Assembly: GCF_000002995.4 (NCBI RefSeq) | Contig: NW_025062293.1 | Location: forward strand, 22,641 to 86,640 | Direction of reading: 5' to 3' | Length of the DNA: 64,000 nucleotides | From: Brugia malayi | Lineage: Eukaryota; Nematoda; Chromadorea; Rhabditida; Onchocercidae | Notes under the pieces: model-generated | What the model was told of the DNA's origin: nothing | Seen by the model: the letters and a program-made list of their open reading frames with translations, nothing else | Database searches by the model: none | Position numbers and translations under genes: made by a program | In this document: positions 48,692 to 60,931 of the stretch, in pieces | Numbering within the stretch: the stretch's first letter is position 1 | Layout of the letters: each line of letters opens with the position of its first letter

Positions 48692-51600
48692 CAGAGGAAA
48701 AACAAAACTAAAGAAATCGGTAAAGGATCAGCAAACATCAGTTAAACGAAATCAGCGAATGGTTTTCAGCGCCCAAAAAACTGCTGCCACCAGACAAGTA
48801 ATTTTTCTGTTACAAATTCAGTGACAGCTTTTGATCACTTAGGTAGTAGAGAATTTATTTACAGATTTTTTTTTGAAATCCATTTTTTAGCTTTCATGTG
48901 TCTCTGCAAACCGACCAAGCAATCGCCGCGTCGCACATAGTCAAAAGGCATCCGGAAAACATGTAGAAGTGGCGGGGAGTGATCGTCAAAGAGATCAGGA
49001 AAAGCAAGATCAAGCAGTGCAAGAACTAGTTGAGCATTTGAAGTCCATTGCACCATTCAACAAACGTTGGCAAGTAAGTATTTTGTGGACTCTAACCATT
49101 TGGATAGATAACAAAGAGAAAAATTTTAAAACGTTGTGGTTTTGCAAATTATGTAATGAATTTGGAAAAATTAGTCATAAGATCATGTCCAGGTAATTGA
49201 GACAATCAATCAAGGTACATATGGTGTGGTATTTTCTGTTCGTGATGTTGTCACAAAAGTATACGGTGTCATTAAAGTGGCTAAATCGATGGCCAACGAA
49301 GCTGGCAATGTTTCAGCTGAGTGGGAAGGATTTATTTTAGAAACGATGTTTAAAAGAGTACAGCTTAATACTTAATATGAGAATAATGATTCTTGTTTTC
49401 TGCATTTGATGTGTTGAAAATACAGTATAAGGCAAAAATGAATTTCAAAACAGAAGGACGGATCGAACATTTTGATAATAATAAAATTAGTCCGTGAGTA
49501 CCATCAATCTTTTTTTTTCACATTAAAAACATAGAGAAAATATAATTAAGAATCTACGTAAACCATTTTAAATCTAAAAAAATAAGAAGGACGGCTGGAA
49601 AAAAAGTACACCGTTTAATACACTAATTTGAAGCTTATGTAGTCAATGTAACTTTCCATATTCTCGAAATTGCGAGAAAGTAAAGAAATCCATAACTTTT
49701 CGCTTAAAAATAGTAAATGAAAGAAATTTAGTCCGAAACTGCATCAATCGTCCGATTGCTAGACAAGGGTATGCTTGCGGACCAACACGGTGAAGGTATG
49801 GAATTTGTAGTGCTGGAAAAAGCAGCGGTGCCAGTCAAAGATTACATCTACGAGGTAATTAGATGGTGAAATCATTATAGACAAGTCATTTATTAATTGA
49901 GCGTGCTTTTTTCTGTACTGTAGACAAAATAATTTCAAAAGAATAAAATTTGATAATTGCATAGGTAGAAGGAGCGCATAGAAAATATCGTGCGGCAAAT
50001 ATATCATTGCAAATGCTCAAAGGAATTTATGATCTTCATGCACAAGGTGCTCAGAAAATGCTGCAGATTTTTGATATTACAATTCTTTAGATGTATTCTT
50101 GTATAATATTACATCAAAATTTTACACTCATCAAAAGTTATGAGTGTAAAAGAAGCGATTGTAGAAATGTTTTCTGCCGCTGTCAGTTTGGAAAAAGTAT
50201 AGCCAGACGTATCACCGATACTACTGTACCTCATTATCAACTGAAAAAGATATTAATAAGATCATTTTCAACGTACTTCATCATTTTAATAGTGAAGCGT
50301 AAGAAAGTTTAGAACAACCAAAATAACTTCAAATTTCCGGTCAGTTTTTAAATATATCGAAAACTTAAACATGTTCAGGACTTCTACACCGCGACTTGAA
50401 ACCAGATAATATGGGTTTGTGTTCAAGAGAACAACCGATTGCATTGCTCTTTGATCTCGGTATGGCGCGGATGTACACCGATGGAGAAAGTGATGTAACT
50501 TTGCGTTTTTATCAATACAACATAACTCTTGACTAACAGTGATTAAAAATAAATGCAATGGACTATTTCGAACCATTCTGAAGAAGTATACATGATGAGT
50601 TTTATCAACTTAGTTACAAGAAATGTTGGTCTCATGGCTAATGGGCCTGAAATAGTCGAATGAAATTAGATCAACAGTAGCTATTCCTGCGTAATATCTC
50701 GAAGTTAGCTTTCATGAATGTTGTTTCAACCACAATACAGTCAATAAACTAAGTTTAAGCTCATTCTCAAATCAATTCTTAGACGTTTTCTTTTTTTTTT
50801 TTGGAGATACGACCACCACGGACGTGTTGTCCGTTTCGTGGAACACCCGAATGGGCAAGTGGGCATGCACAAAAAGGACGTGAACAGACACGTTTTGATG
50901 ATCTCATAGCCTGGCTTTATGTCACGTGTGAACTGTTTGCAAATGAACGTGAACCCATTCAACCACTGCCATGGACGTACAGAAATAATACACGGGTGCG
51001 AATATTCCTGCTCCATCAATCCTAAAATATATTCACATTGAATCCAAAAAAAAAAAAAAAAAAAAATGACGGAATAGAAGTGACAAGAAAATTATAAGCA
51101 TTTAACACAAATTTACATTCATAAAAAAGTTCATCAATTTGAATGCAAATTTTGATGGACGAAATAAGCTCAAAGTTAATGTTTTTTCTTCCTTTTGTTT
51201 CAAGTTCTTGTTTCTGCATGAAGTTGTAATAATGTATATTTATTTAGTGTTCTTTTAGGCACATAAATATTTGAAATCAATGTACTGTCCTGCTCGTTAT
51301 CTCCTGAAAACACTACCAGACCAATTCTATGCAATTAACGCATACCTTCAAACAGGTTGTTATTTGCACATACACAAGCTTGATAAAATTAAACTGAATT
51401 AAATGATGAATGATTTTATGTATCAGAAAAAAAAAACAGCAAAATATAAAATAATATTCCACTGTTTTATTTATAAGTTATCTCTACTGCAACAATAAAA
51501 GCTAATTTGAGCAAATCCCCAGAAACCACCAGACTACCACTTTCTCGCTGAAAAAACTTATGAAGCAATCAAGGAGTTAGAAGTCAAAAAATTACAACTG

Positions 51601-51870
51601 TCGCCGATACCGATGGTAACTTTGCGGTTATTAGAGTGAATTGTTATTTTCATAAACTAAATCAGTACATTCATAAACATTATAAGAAAGGAGTAAGGTT
51701 ACATTTATATATGATGTACTACTGGAGATTATGATAGTTATAGAATGCTTTTTTAGACTGCTGAGAGGGTTAAAAATCCGATCCCTAAAGGATCAAAAGG
51801 AAAGTCAAAAAGCAGAAGTAGGAAGAAATCAGATGTTGAAAAGAATATGCCGAAGAATTTGAAGCAGTAA
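48692..51870 (+). CDS. TTBKL/casein-kinase-1-group protein kinase
   Basis: Ten plus-strand exons join in phase: about 48692-48797, 48891-49073, 49193-49357, 49732-49854, 49965-50046, 50379-50494, 50807-50995, 51259-51355, 51512-51615 and 51757-51870 (TAA). From exon 2 on this gives 390 residues. A basic N-terminal extension precedes the kinase domain. Visible motifs are the glycine loop INQGTYGVVFSV, the lysine in GVIKVAKS, helix C with EWEGFILE, the catalytic loop HRDLKPDN, DLG in place of DFG, and GTPEWASGHAQKG in place of APE. The SGHAQKGREQTRFDDL stretch is typical of CK1/tau-tubulin-kinase-like enzymes, a group greatly expanded in nematodes and often male-germline expressed. Catalytic Lys and Asp are kept, so it should phosphorylate Ser/Thr. 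The tail is Lys/Ser-rich (GSKGKSKSRSRKK). The start codon is uncertain; an in-frame ATG lies near 48760. No frame break was found. Confidence 0.85.
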
Positions 51871-53810
51871 TCCCAAAGAGATAATAATAAATAAAAGAAT
51901 GTACTCTCATGCTCTATTGTAATATGCAAAAATGTGGTAACGAAGTATTAATAGAAATAGATACTAGCTCTTATCGACTGACCAATGAGTTATCATTAAA
52001 GGGTCATTGCATATCACGGATTCCGATACAAGTGTGGCAATCCAAATACTTGTGGCTAACGACCACCCTATCTTCCTGAGCCTTCCTCAACTTGCCTTCT
52101 GAAACTTACCTCACATAGGTGTTGACAGCGCGTTGCAGAAGTAAAATTCGTACTAACAAAAGGGAGTGAGAGGTTCCCACGATTTGAGAGTGTCTGAATC
52201 GGATGGGTCTGGCGTTAGCGCGTTGTTGTTATGACTGTTTCATGATTTTTAAGACATTTCAGTTTATTTCATATGGTTGAATTGGCTGTTTGGTCGTATA
52301 ACACTGATCACGTATTAATAGAACTCTTCCCATCTGGTAAATGGATTATACTGTTCAAAATGAGATTATGATCTCAGTATATCTGAGTTTGAGAACAGAG
52401 AAGAGAGAATAGATTAATAAAGATTACAGTTATGCTTATATTCGATTTCGATAACATTTGCTCTATGTCATAAAAAGCAATTTTTACACTTTTTTATGTT
52501 GTTAATCAGTTTCTACTTCTGCTTCAAATGAAAAATTGTTTGAGGTATTTCATAAACTATCACCTTTATGTGGAAGCTACTTTAGAGAATAACAAGTATC
52601 AAGGTAGGCGGGATCTTGCCATTATGACCAGAACTTTATTTAAATTCTTTTAATAGCTCATATTCACTCGTACTATGCGCTCGGTGATTTCACAATTAAA
52701 TTTGTTTCATAATGACCATTTAAAATGACAAATGTGTAGGAAAATACTGCTTTATTTTAAAGAGTAAATTTGATTTGATTTTAGAAACTTTTAAAACAAA
52801 ACAATAAAAATAAAATATATATCTATGCGGAGGGTGAACATGCTGTTATTATAAAAAAATAAAATTCTTATGGCCTAAATAATGCCTTTCTAATAAAGTG
52901 CGTTAAATGATGTTAGGTATTGTTACTATTTATTATATTGTGTTCGCCCATCTTGTATTGTTTCGGGATTTTTGTTTTTTGTTTTTTTCCATACATTTCT
53001 GGCATTGTGTCACTTATTGGTTATTGTAATTATAATGTTAGAGGTTAAAGTGTTGGTGGTAGTCGTTCCATAGAAACCTTAGGTGAAACATGCTTACTTT
53101 CTTAGTCTGAACTAGGAGTCACTCAATTTAAGATAATTGCTATGTGCTGAAAAGAAAAATGATTTCAGTTTTCATTTTTACGATTTTGGAAGTTGAAAGC
53201 CTCTTTTTAATCTTCTATATCTTATTCATTTCAGATGAAAATACAATCTGTATATTCCTTACTTATCACATATATTTCTGGAGAATGAGAATGCATTAGC
53301 GTGTTATATATTTCTTCATTATGAACTAATTGTATGTTGAGAAAGAGAATAGAGATTATTTCTTTTAGAGATTAATGTATGCTTTCCCTTAAATCGGACT
53401 ACTGTTTTAAGAGGGTTTCGGTAATATTACCAGGATACGGCAAGTTTTTTCGTATTTCCATTCTTAAGAAATAGCTTCGCATCTCAATTATTCTTTATTT
53501 CATTTAAGCTCATTTCTCTCTCACCAAAGCACAGATTTTGAACAATGTAGACTCAATAAAAATGAATGAGCAAGAACAGTGGCAAAATACTGCTCTTTTA
53601 TTTAATAGGTTTACAATTTTTTTAAGCTCATCGAGCTATTAATAGATTAATACATTGGTACTTTACTTTAGAAGATTCCGTTAATCTCTGCTTAGTGGGT
53701 GGAACAAAACTACATAACGATCTTCGAGTATTATTCATCTAAAATTAATGATAGCCAATATAACCAATCTTAACATGTATATCATAGCAATTATTTTGAT
53801 TTTGAGCAAT
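51871..53810. other. Intergenic DNA with one GC-richer block
   Basis: 52050-52230 is GC-richer; on the minus strand it has an open frame ending in a strong donor (TGAG|GTAAGT at 52103-52112), so it may be a 5' exon or UTR of an unseen minus-strand transcript. The rest shows no gene. Confidence 0.3.
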
Positions 53811-54293
53811 TTAACGTAACGCTTCCATAATCTGATAATTTTCAAGTATAAAAAAATAATTGATTTGCTTTTCGATCAACAATTCAATAGCATCTAGTGT
53901 TCGTTCTATCAAGTCATGCTCAGCATGCATATTGAGCACGTGTGGTACTATACTAAGCACGTTGCTTGCACATAGCCAGCGTGATCGATTTTCACTGGCA
54001 CCAGTTAACGCATTTATAACTGTCCAATCTATTTCCTAAAATATGCTGCAAATTAGTAATGAACTTTTATGAAATTACAATTTGAAACGATTTAAAAAAA
54101 CCTTGCGAATGCGATGATCATCGTTATAGAATGTGCCAATAAGTATTTCAACGATATCATTCGTTTCAAACAGTAAATCAATTTGTCGCTGTGAACCAGC
54201 CGCTATATTACTATGAATCCACATTATTTCATGTTTTTGATTAATTGGCATCATAGATCCAAATGAATTATTAGCATATTGTAAAAATTTTAG
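53811..54293 (-). CDS. Importin-alpha-like armadillo protein, last two exons
   Basis: Exon 54102-54293 (64 codons, phase 0) and exon 53811-54035 (74 codons plus TAA) join cleanly. The peptide contains IMWIHSNIAAGSQRQIDLLF, then HRIRKEIDWTVINALTGAS, then RWLCASNVLSIVPHVLN. The repeated pattern W..SNI.AG...QI....E and D.RI+KE..W...NA..G matches consecutive armadillo repeats of importin-alpha, the adaptor that binds nuclear localisation signals. The conserved Trp/Asn pairs are partly kept (W-x-x-x-N). Upstream repeats and the importin-beta-binding N-terminus should lie above 54300; only an ambiguous frame near 54830-55020 was seen. It may be a divergent paralogue or a truncated gene. Confidence 0.55.
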
Positions 54294-56127
54294 CTTTTAA
54301 ATTTAACATCAATTAACTAACTACTGAATTATATTAGCCTGTTTACTGCTTATATGAGTATTGTTCTATTGGCAATATTGCTACTAATATTTTATTGGAT
54401 TATTTGATTCAAAAATTTACCGATTATTTCCTTACTTTTTTTAATATTTATGCATTATTTCACATAATTATGAAATTCTTTTTCACATTAAGAGTTTGCA
54501 AGGTACTGAAGATAAAATTGATATAAAAACTCAATTATGTAATAGCGACTTACAAAACTTTTTTAATTCATTGCTGGATTTGTGATAAAAAATTTTTAAA
54601 TCAATATTTCAATAATTTTAATTTGATTATCTCATTTAATTGCGAGATTTCATGATGCTCAGAGAAATTTTGGTGAAGATTTTTGTCACCTTGAACTAGT
54701 AGATTTTACAACATTTAGAGTTTAATTTTTTTTGTTGATTCCTTTTTGAAACGATGAGATCAATTTCTAGTTTTATAATTTAGAGAACAAATAAATTATA
54801 TCATTTGCGAACAAAATATTTATGGACACTGCCGTATTTTGCCAGAATTGTAGATATACAAAATTGTAGATTCCACCTGACCTCAGTCGATACTACTTCT
54901 AACAACAATTTTCATCTCATCATTGGTTTTAATACCATTAAAGTATGTCGGCATGCAGCATGCAGTACCATTCGTTGCAGTTACGCTCTCGAAAGACTGA
55001 CATATAGTGACATTCCCTAGTATTATCTAGCTTATCGAAGTTCATCAATTAATTAAGATGAAATTTGATAATACTACAGTTTAATTCCTAGTCTTACAAA
55101 AAGCATTTTCACAAAAATTTTTAAATTTGAAACAAAGCCTAAGCCTAACCAAAATTTAGCAAAAACTAAAAAAACATAATTAATGTTTCTTCATAATGTA
55201 TTTCACAAAAACTCTTAGAAATTGTCGAAATTTCACAAAAGTAATGTGAGCAGATCAATTGCATCAAAATAAAATATCTAGGTTCAAAATTTTTAAATTT
55301 ATATATGAATCACAACTTTTCTAATGTTTTTAGCACTTGATCAAAATGTAATTAAACGAATTAAAATTTATTTAAATACTGAATTTGCAAAAACTCTTCG
55401 AAATTTTCTAAACTTCTTGAAATCAGTAATGATTACAAATTTTGCCCCAAAGTGTATTTTTTAGACTTTATTTTTTGTTTAAATGGTCAAATATTCAAAA
55501 ATGATGTGAGCAGATTAAGTGCAATGAAAATAAAAAAGTCAACTAAGTCCAAAATTTTTAATTTTATAAATGAATCGCATTTCATTTAAATAATCTTTCT
55601 TAAAATGCACAATTTTAGAATTATTATTCAGAATAAAATGATTATTATAAAAATAATTATTATTTATTAATACTTACTATAACCTATTTATTGGATTATT
55701 TGTATCATATTTTTTTATTTTTTATATACAAATCTGCTAAATTAACAAAAAAAAAGTTAGAAAAATAAAAGAAATTTTGATAAATTATTTTGTGAAAAAG
55801 AATGTTACATGCATTCAAAAACGATATATTACAAAATATGTAAACACATTATCTATTTGAGGTTTTGGAACATTAAACAAAATTTGATTGCTGTTGTCAA
55901 TTAATACAATTGATGAAAGAACATTTGAACATTAATTTTTTGATCTTTAAAGCTATAATAATCAATTAAATCTCTTCATTAATTTCATTTATTTTATAGC
56001 AAATTATTGGTATTTTAATTTACTATTCTGCGAAAAAGAATTGAATGAAAGGAGACGAGAGAGAAATTAAAACCAAATCCTCAAATATAAAGCAAATTTA
56101 AAATTTTTTGTATTAATCGCAAATTAT
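54294..56127. other. AT-rich DNA, possible decayed upstream exons
   Basis: A GC-richer piece at 54800-55020 is open in short frames on both strands and could be a decayed upstream exon of the importin-like gene. No other coding signal was seen. Confidence 0.3.
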
Positions 56128-58476
56128 TCATCCGAATTTTACTTTCTTTAAATCAATCATATATTTTCGCCATCGTATTGAAACAACCAGCACAAATATA
56201 TAAGCAACCGTAGTTAGAGTATTTGATAATATAGTTAAACATAAATCAGTGACTGTAATTTTATAGTAATTTTTTAACATAAATGAAAAAATGAAAAACA
56301 AAAAAAAAACGAAATTTTTTGTTAGCTACAGAAAAACCACATTACCACAATAACTATTTTTAAAATTTAAGAAAGCATTTAAATCTAGAAAAAAAATTTA
56401 TATATTCATGATTGCTTCATTAAATGAATATTTATCAAAAAAAAAAAAATGAATAATGCTTACTTACGCCACCATAACGAAGCCATATGTAAAGACGAAA
56501 TAGAAAGAGAAGAATTGATAATCCGATAATAAATATCTAAATATGAAAATAATTTCATATTATGTAACTTTTTTTCAAATAGATTCATCGTTTTTCATTT
56601 ATTTTCTATGCTAATACATGTGAAATGAATTATTTTACTGCTATAAATTATTTATAAATGTAAACTATAAGTGTAAAAAGTGCTTTTTAGAACTGAATGC
56701 AAAAAAATGAGCATGTCAAATTAATTCATCTTTTTTGATCAAAATCAATTATCATAGATAATTTAACTATTTTGCTATGTTATTATAAAGCAATTTCTTT
56801 CTTTTTAAATTTTTGATTGAATTACGAAATATAATTAAATTATTATGCTATTTCATTAAAAATGATTTCTTTTTCATTTTTCGTTTTAGATGGATTATGA
56901 GAATATTTTATGAAGTTATGCATTCCTTTTAACACATTCGATTGTCACTGAAGTAAACATTTCACGTATATCATCTAGTACTACCAACATTTTCAAACAT
57001 CAAATTCATTCGTCATCACAAATTACATTTTGTGCAATTTTGTAATAAATGTATGATTGACATGTTGTTAACAAAAAGTGATCAAGAAATTTTACTATAT
57101 TTGAGGTGATAAAAATTAGAATAAAATTAATTTTAATTTTTAATTTTATGAAATAAAAATTTTTCTTTCATTGGTCAATTAGTTTCACATTATTAGATTT
57201 ATAAAAGTTATTTAATAAACGAGTGAAATTAGTTTTTTTTAGTTTTTTTTTTTTTTAAATTTGATATATCAATTAGATTGATATATCAAAATAGAATTTG
57301 ATATATCATTTTGATATACCAAAACGGTTTGATATATTAAAGCTTTTGTTAACCTAATACATTAAATATTAGGTTGACAAAAGTTAATTAATGGATAAAT
57401 TTTACGTTTTGACCTGTATTAAATATTAAATTAATAAAATTTAATTAATAAATAAGTTTCACTTTTTGATATAAACCAAAAATTTGTCATGCATTAAATA
57501 TTTTAATATGTATTGAATATTATATATATTAGTTAGATTAGATACGAAATATATTAAATATCAGATTAATGAAAAATCATTTTTTATATCATCAAATATT
57601 CCTTTTTTGTTTAACTTCAATTTCAAACTATTTTAATAATTTTAAGTTGAATTTTAATAAATTAAAGCTTACAATTAGAATTATAAATGGTATTATGAGA
57701 AATACCCGCTGTTTTATCATTGCAACAATTGCTAAAATTTCCACCACAAGCAAAATAATAATATATATCAAATTTGATAAGACATTAATTGTAAAGCCAT
57801 AAATGGTATATGTTGCAATAATCATTATTGAAAGTGCCAAAATGCATAAAGATTGTATCGCATACATTGCTGTCTCAAAAAAAAAAACAAACAAATTAGT
57901 AATTAAAATCTTAATGAGGTGAAATTATCATTAAGAAAAAAATATTACTGGAACGCTTATCACTAATTTAAGTTTTAGCAATAAAAAAAATTTGCTCGTA
58001 CTCTCCTTAAGTTTTTCATTTTTTATTTTTCTTTCTATATATTAAAAAGAAAATTTGACATAACTTTACTATGTAAAATATTTTCATTTAAATAGAAGAG
58101 AAAAAGTAGAAAGGATTGATTTTTTAGACGTGAATGCATTTTTGAAAATTCATTTCATTTATTTTTTGATCAACAAATATTTCATAATAACAACAATTAT
58201 TAAAATGAAATGATTTTAAAATCTTTATGAAAAAAATATTTTAATTCAAATATAGTAAAAAATCTTCGCTTTAGTTTTAGCGTAACATTCGACACATAAT
58301 TTTTACTCATTTATTTTTTTTTTTATTCTTATGGATGATTTTTTAGCTCTTTCATATCCGTTGTTTCCTTTTTTTCTATTAAAATGAAAAATATTCATAC
58401 AATGATGCGACAACATAAGCATTTTTCATATCGAACATTTTTAGCTACCAAAAGATAGCTTCCACCTGTGGATAAA
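56128..58476 (-). CDS. Four-helix membrane protein, LAPTM-like layout
   Basis: Minus-strand exons 58401-58476, 57673-57873, 56464-56536 and 56128-56252 join in phase; the third uses a phase-1 donor GTAA|GTAAGC. The peptide has a short N-terminal part with a cysteine cluster (YEKCLCCRII), then hydrophobic helices: SLCILALSIMIIATYTIYGF, LSNLIYIIILLVVEILAIVA, PFIILIIFIIGLSILLFLF and TILSNTLTTVAYIFVLVV. It ends with a basic tail RWRKYMIDLKKVKFG. The Cys-rich start followed by four helices resembles LAPTM-type and related small nematode endomembrane proteins, but no signature motif proves this. The first exon in the window begins with an incomplete codon, so at least one upstream exon is missing. 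Very AT-rich codon use is normal for helices in this genome. Confidence 0.55.
57343..57383. repeat. Short hairpin in an intron
   Basis: CTTTTGTTAACCTAATA at 57343-57359 pairs with 57367-57383 at 16 of 17 positions around a 7-nt loop. Neighbouring sequence at 57260-57560 repeats TTGATATATCA-like palindromes. It lies inside an intron of the four-helix protein gene. Confidence 0.6.
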
Positions 58477-60011
58477 CTAGAATTCTACAAAAAAAAAAAA
58501 AAAAAAAAATTAATTATAATGAATTAAAAATGGTTTAATAGTATTGTATAAAATAGCTCATTCATTTTTCTCTTTTCTTTTCAATTATTATAATTAAAAT
58601 AATAATTTTCAATTATTATACCATTTTAATTAATTCGAAAATCACTGGATGATTTGCTTCAGAGAGAGCAAATAATAAAACAACTGGTCAATTTCAATTG
58701 CTTATGAAACAATGAATGGGAACGATAAGAGATAAATTTATCATTGTATACCATAACCTCTTTTTTTAAGAAATATCAAAAATGATTCCAAATATATTTT
58801 TTAAATTAGTCTCATAAAATGTTAATCTCAATTATAAAAAAGCAAATACTCTCAGCTTCTCTACTCAAAACTCATTGTTTATCTTATCAATAGTTTATGA
58901 ACACTAAAAACATACCACTAATCTTATCAACAGCTGATAAACAATTGTCATAAATAAAAATACGTAGTAAACAATCGATCAGTTTCAAAAGAATAAGCAA
59001 CTTGGCCATTTTTAAAAACATGATATCAAACTTATTTATAAAACTTTGGGCAACCAAAGCCAAGCAAGTTGGCAATTTAAAAAAAGTTCAATTAATTTTA
59101 CTTGAAATGACTTTTCGTAGTTCTTCTTGTGTTCTATAATTACTGAGAAATCACTATACTAAGCTATGCTAATGCCGAATGTAACTTCATTAATTAATTT
59201 TGTGATAAATTACAATCTATTCAGTAATGGTGAAACTATTAGTGATTGAGAAAGGTGAGTTTATTAATTTTTGTTCAAAATTATAAAAAAATGCTTAAAA
59301 ATTAATTTTAAGTTATAAACAAAATTTACAAATATATCTATTAGGTCTAAAAGCTTATTTAATTGTTATATTTAACTATAAATAAAAATACATTTTTAGA
59401 TTTCATTATCGATAGATGAGAGATAAAAAATGGAAAAGGAAGGGGACGAGGGAGAGAATCTTCTCGTATAATTTACCAAAATAAAATTTTGATTTGTTAT
59501 AACAATTAAATCAATTTCATATCTCTTAAGAGTAGTTTTATTTTTCATATTTAATTTCATTTTTCTTCTTTTTATCTGAAAATTAAGACAAAAATAATTT
59601 TCAATTTTTAGATTAAATTGAAAATAAACCAATATAATTTTGAATAGCAATTGCAATGGATAATAGTACGAAATAAATCATAAATTAGCAATGATTCGAT
59701 GTGATGCATTGTATCGGAATTTACCAGCATTGCTTTTTTGTGGTAGAAATTTTTGATTCTGACTATTTCCAATAAATTTTTACCAAAATTTTCTTTTTTT
59801 TTTTTTGACAAACAACGTAAAAAAAAATTATTGTATATATGTATATATTAATGTGATTTGTCAATTTATTGTATTTGTAATTTGTTAATTCAGTGAATTT
59901 TAAAATTTCTCAAAATAATAAATGAATACTATTAATGCTTAAAAATTTAATAAACTGCTATTTCACTTGTTTCTTTCTTTTCCCTTTTTTAACAAGCAAT
60001 GCATTAAATAT
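58477..60011. other. AT-rich DNA before the satellites
   Basis: The missing 5' exon of the four-helix membrane protein should be here, but no convincing one was found. Minus-strand frames at 58887-59075 and 59396-59811 are AT-driven. Confidence 0.35.
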
Positions 60012-60931
60012 AACAATATCACTAGAGGACATTTTGGTTAATTCATGCCACACCTCCACAGATATAATAGACAAATTGATACCATATCAATACAAATATA
60101 ATAATATCACTAGAGGACATTTTGGTTAATTCATGCCACTCTTCCACAGATATAAGACTAATTGATACCATATCTATACAAATATAATAATATCACTAGA
60201 GGACATTTTGGTTAATTCATGCCACTCTTCCACAGATATAATAGACTAATTGATACCATATCTATACAAATATAATAATATCACTAGAGGACATTTTGGT
60301 TAATTCATGCCACTCTTCCACAGATATAATAGACTAATTGATACCATATCTATACAAATATAATAATATCACTAGAGGACATTTTGGTTAATTCATGCCA
60401 CTCTTCCACAGATATAATAGACTAATTGATACCATATCTATACAAATATAATAATATCACTAGAGGACATTTTGGTTAATTCATGCCACTCTTCCACAGA
60501 TATAATAGACTAATTGATACCATATCTATACAAATATAATAATATCACTAGAGGACATTTTGGTTAATTCATGCCACTCTTCCACAGATATAATAGACTA
60601 ATTGATACCATATCTATACAAATATAATAATATCACTAGAGGACATTTTGGTTAATTCATGCCACTCTTCCACAGATATAATAATATCACTAGAGGACAT
60701 TTTGGTTAATTCATGCCACTCTTCCACAGATATAATAATATCACTAGAGGACATTTTGGTTAATTCATGCCACTCTTCCACAGATATAATAATATCACTA
60801 GAGGACATTTTGGTTAATTCATGCCACTCTTCCACAGATATAATAGACTAATTGATACCATATCTATACAAATATAATAATATCACTAGAGGACATTTTG
60901 GTTAATTCATGCCACTCTTCCACAGATATAA
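60012..60931. repeat. Satellite A: 88-bp units plus 54-bp short units
   Basis: About twelve copies begin ATATCACTAGAGGACATTTT. Starts near 60016, 60104, 60190 and 60278 give an 88-bp period. From about 60630 three units are only 54 bp long, lacking the 34-bp block with GACTAATTGATACCATATC; a long unit then returns. Copies are nearly identical apart from the first, which is the most diverged. The short units give artificial open frames on both strands. Confidence 0.9.

Noticed and set aside
49426..49494. Extra kinase exon between helix C and the hinge
   Set aside because: It has plausible splice sites, but its phase does not fit the next exon, while direct joining of 49357 to 49732 is in phase and matches the kinase fold.
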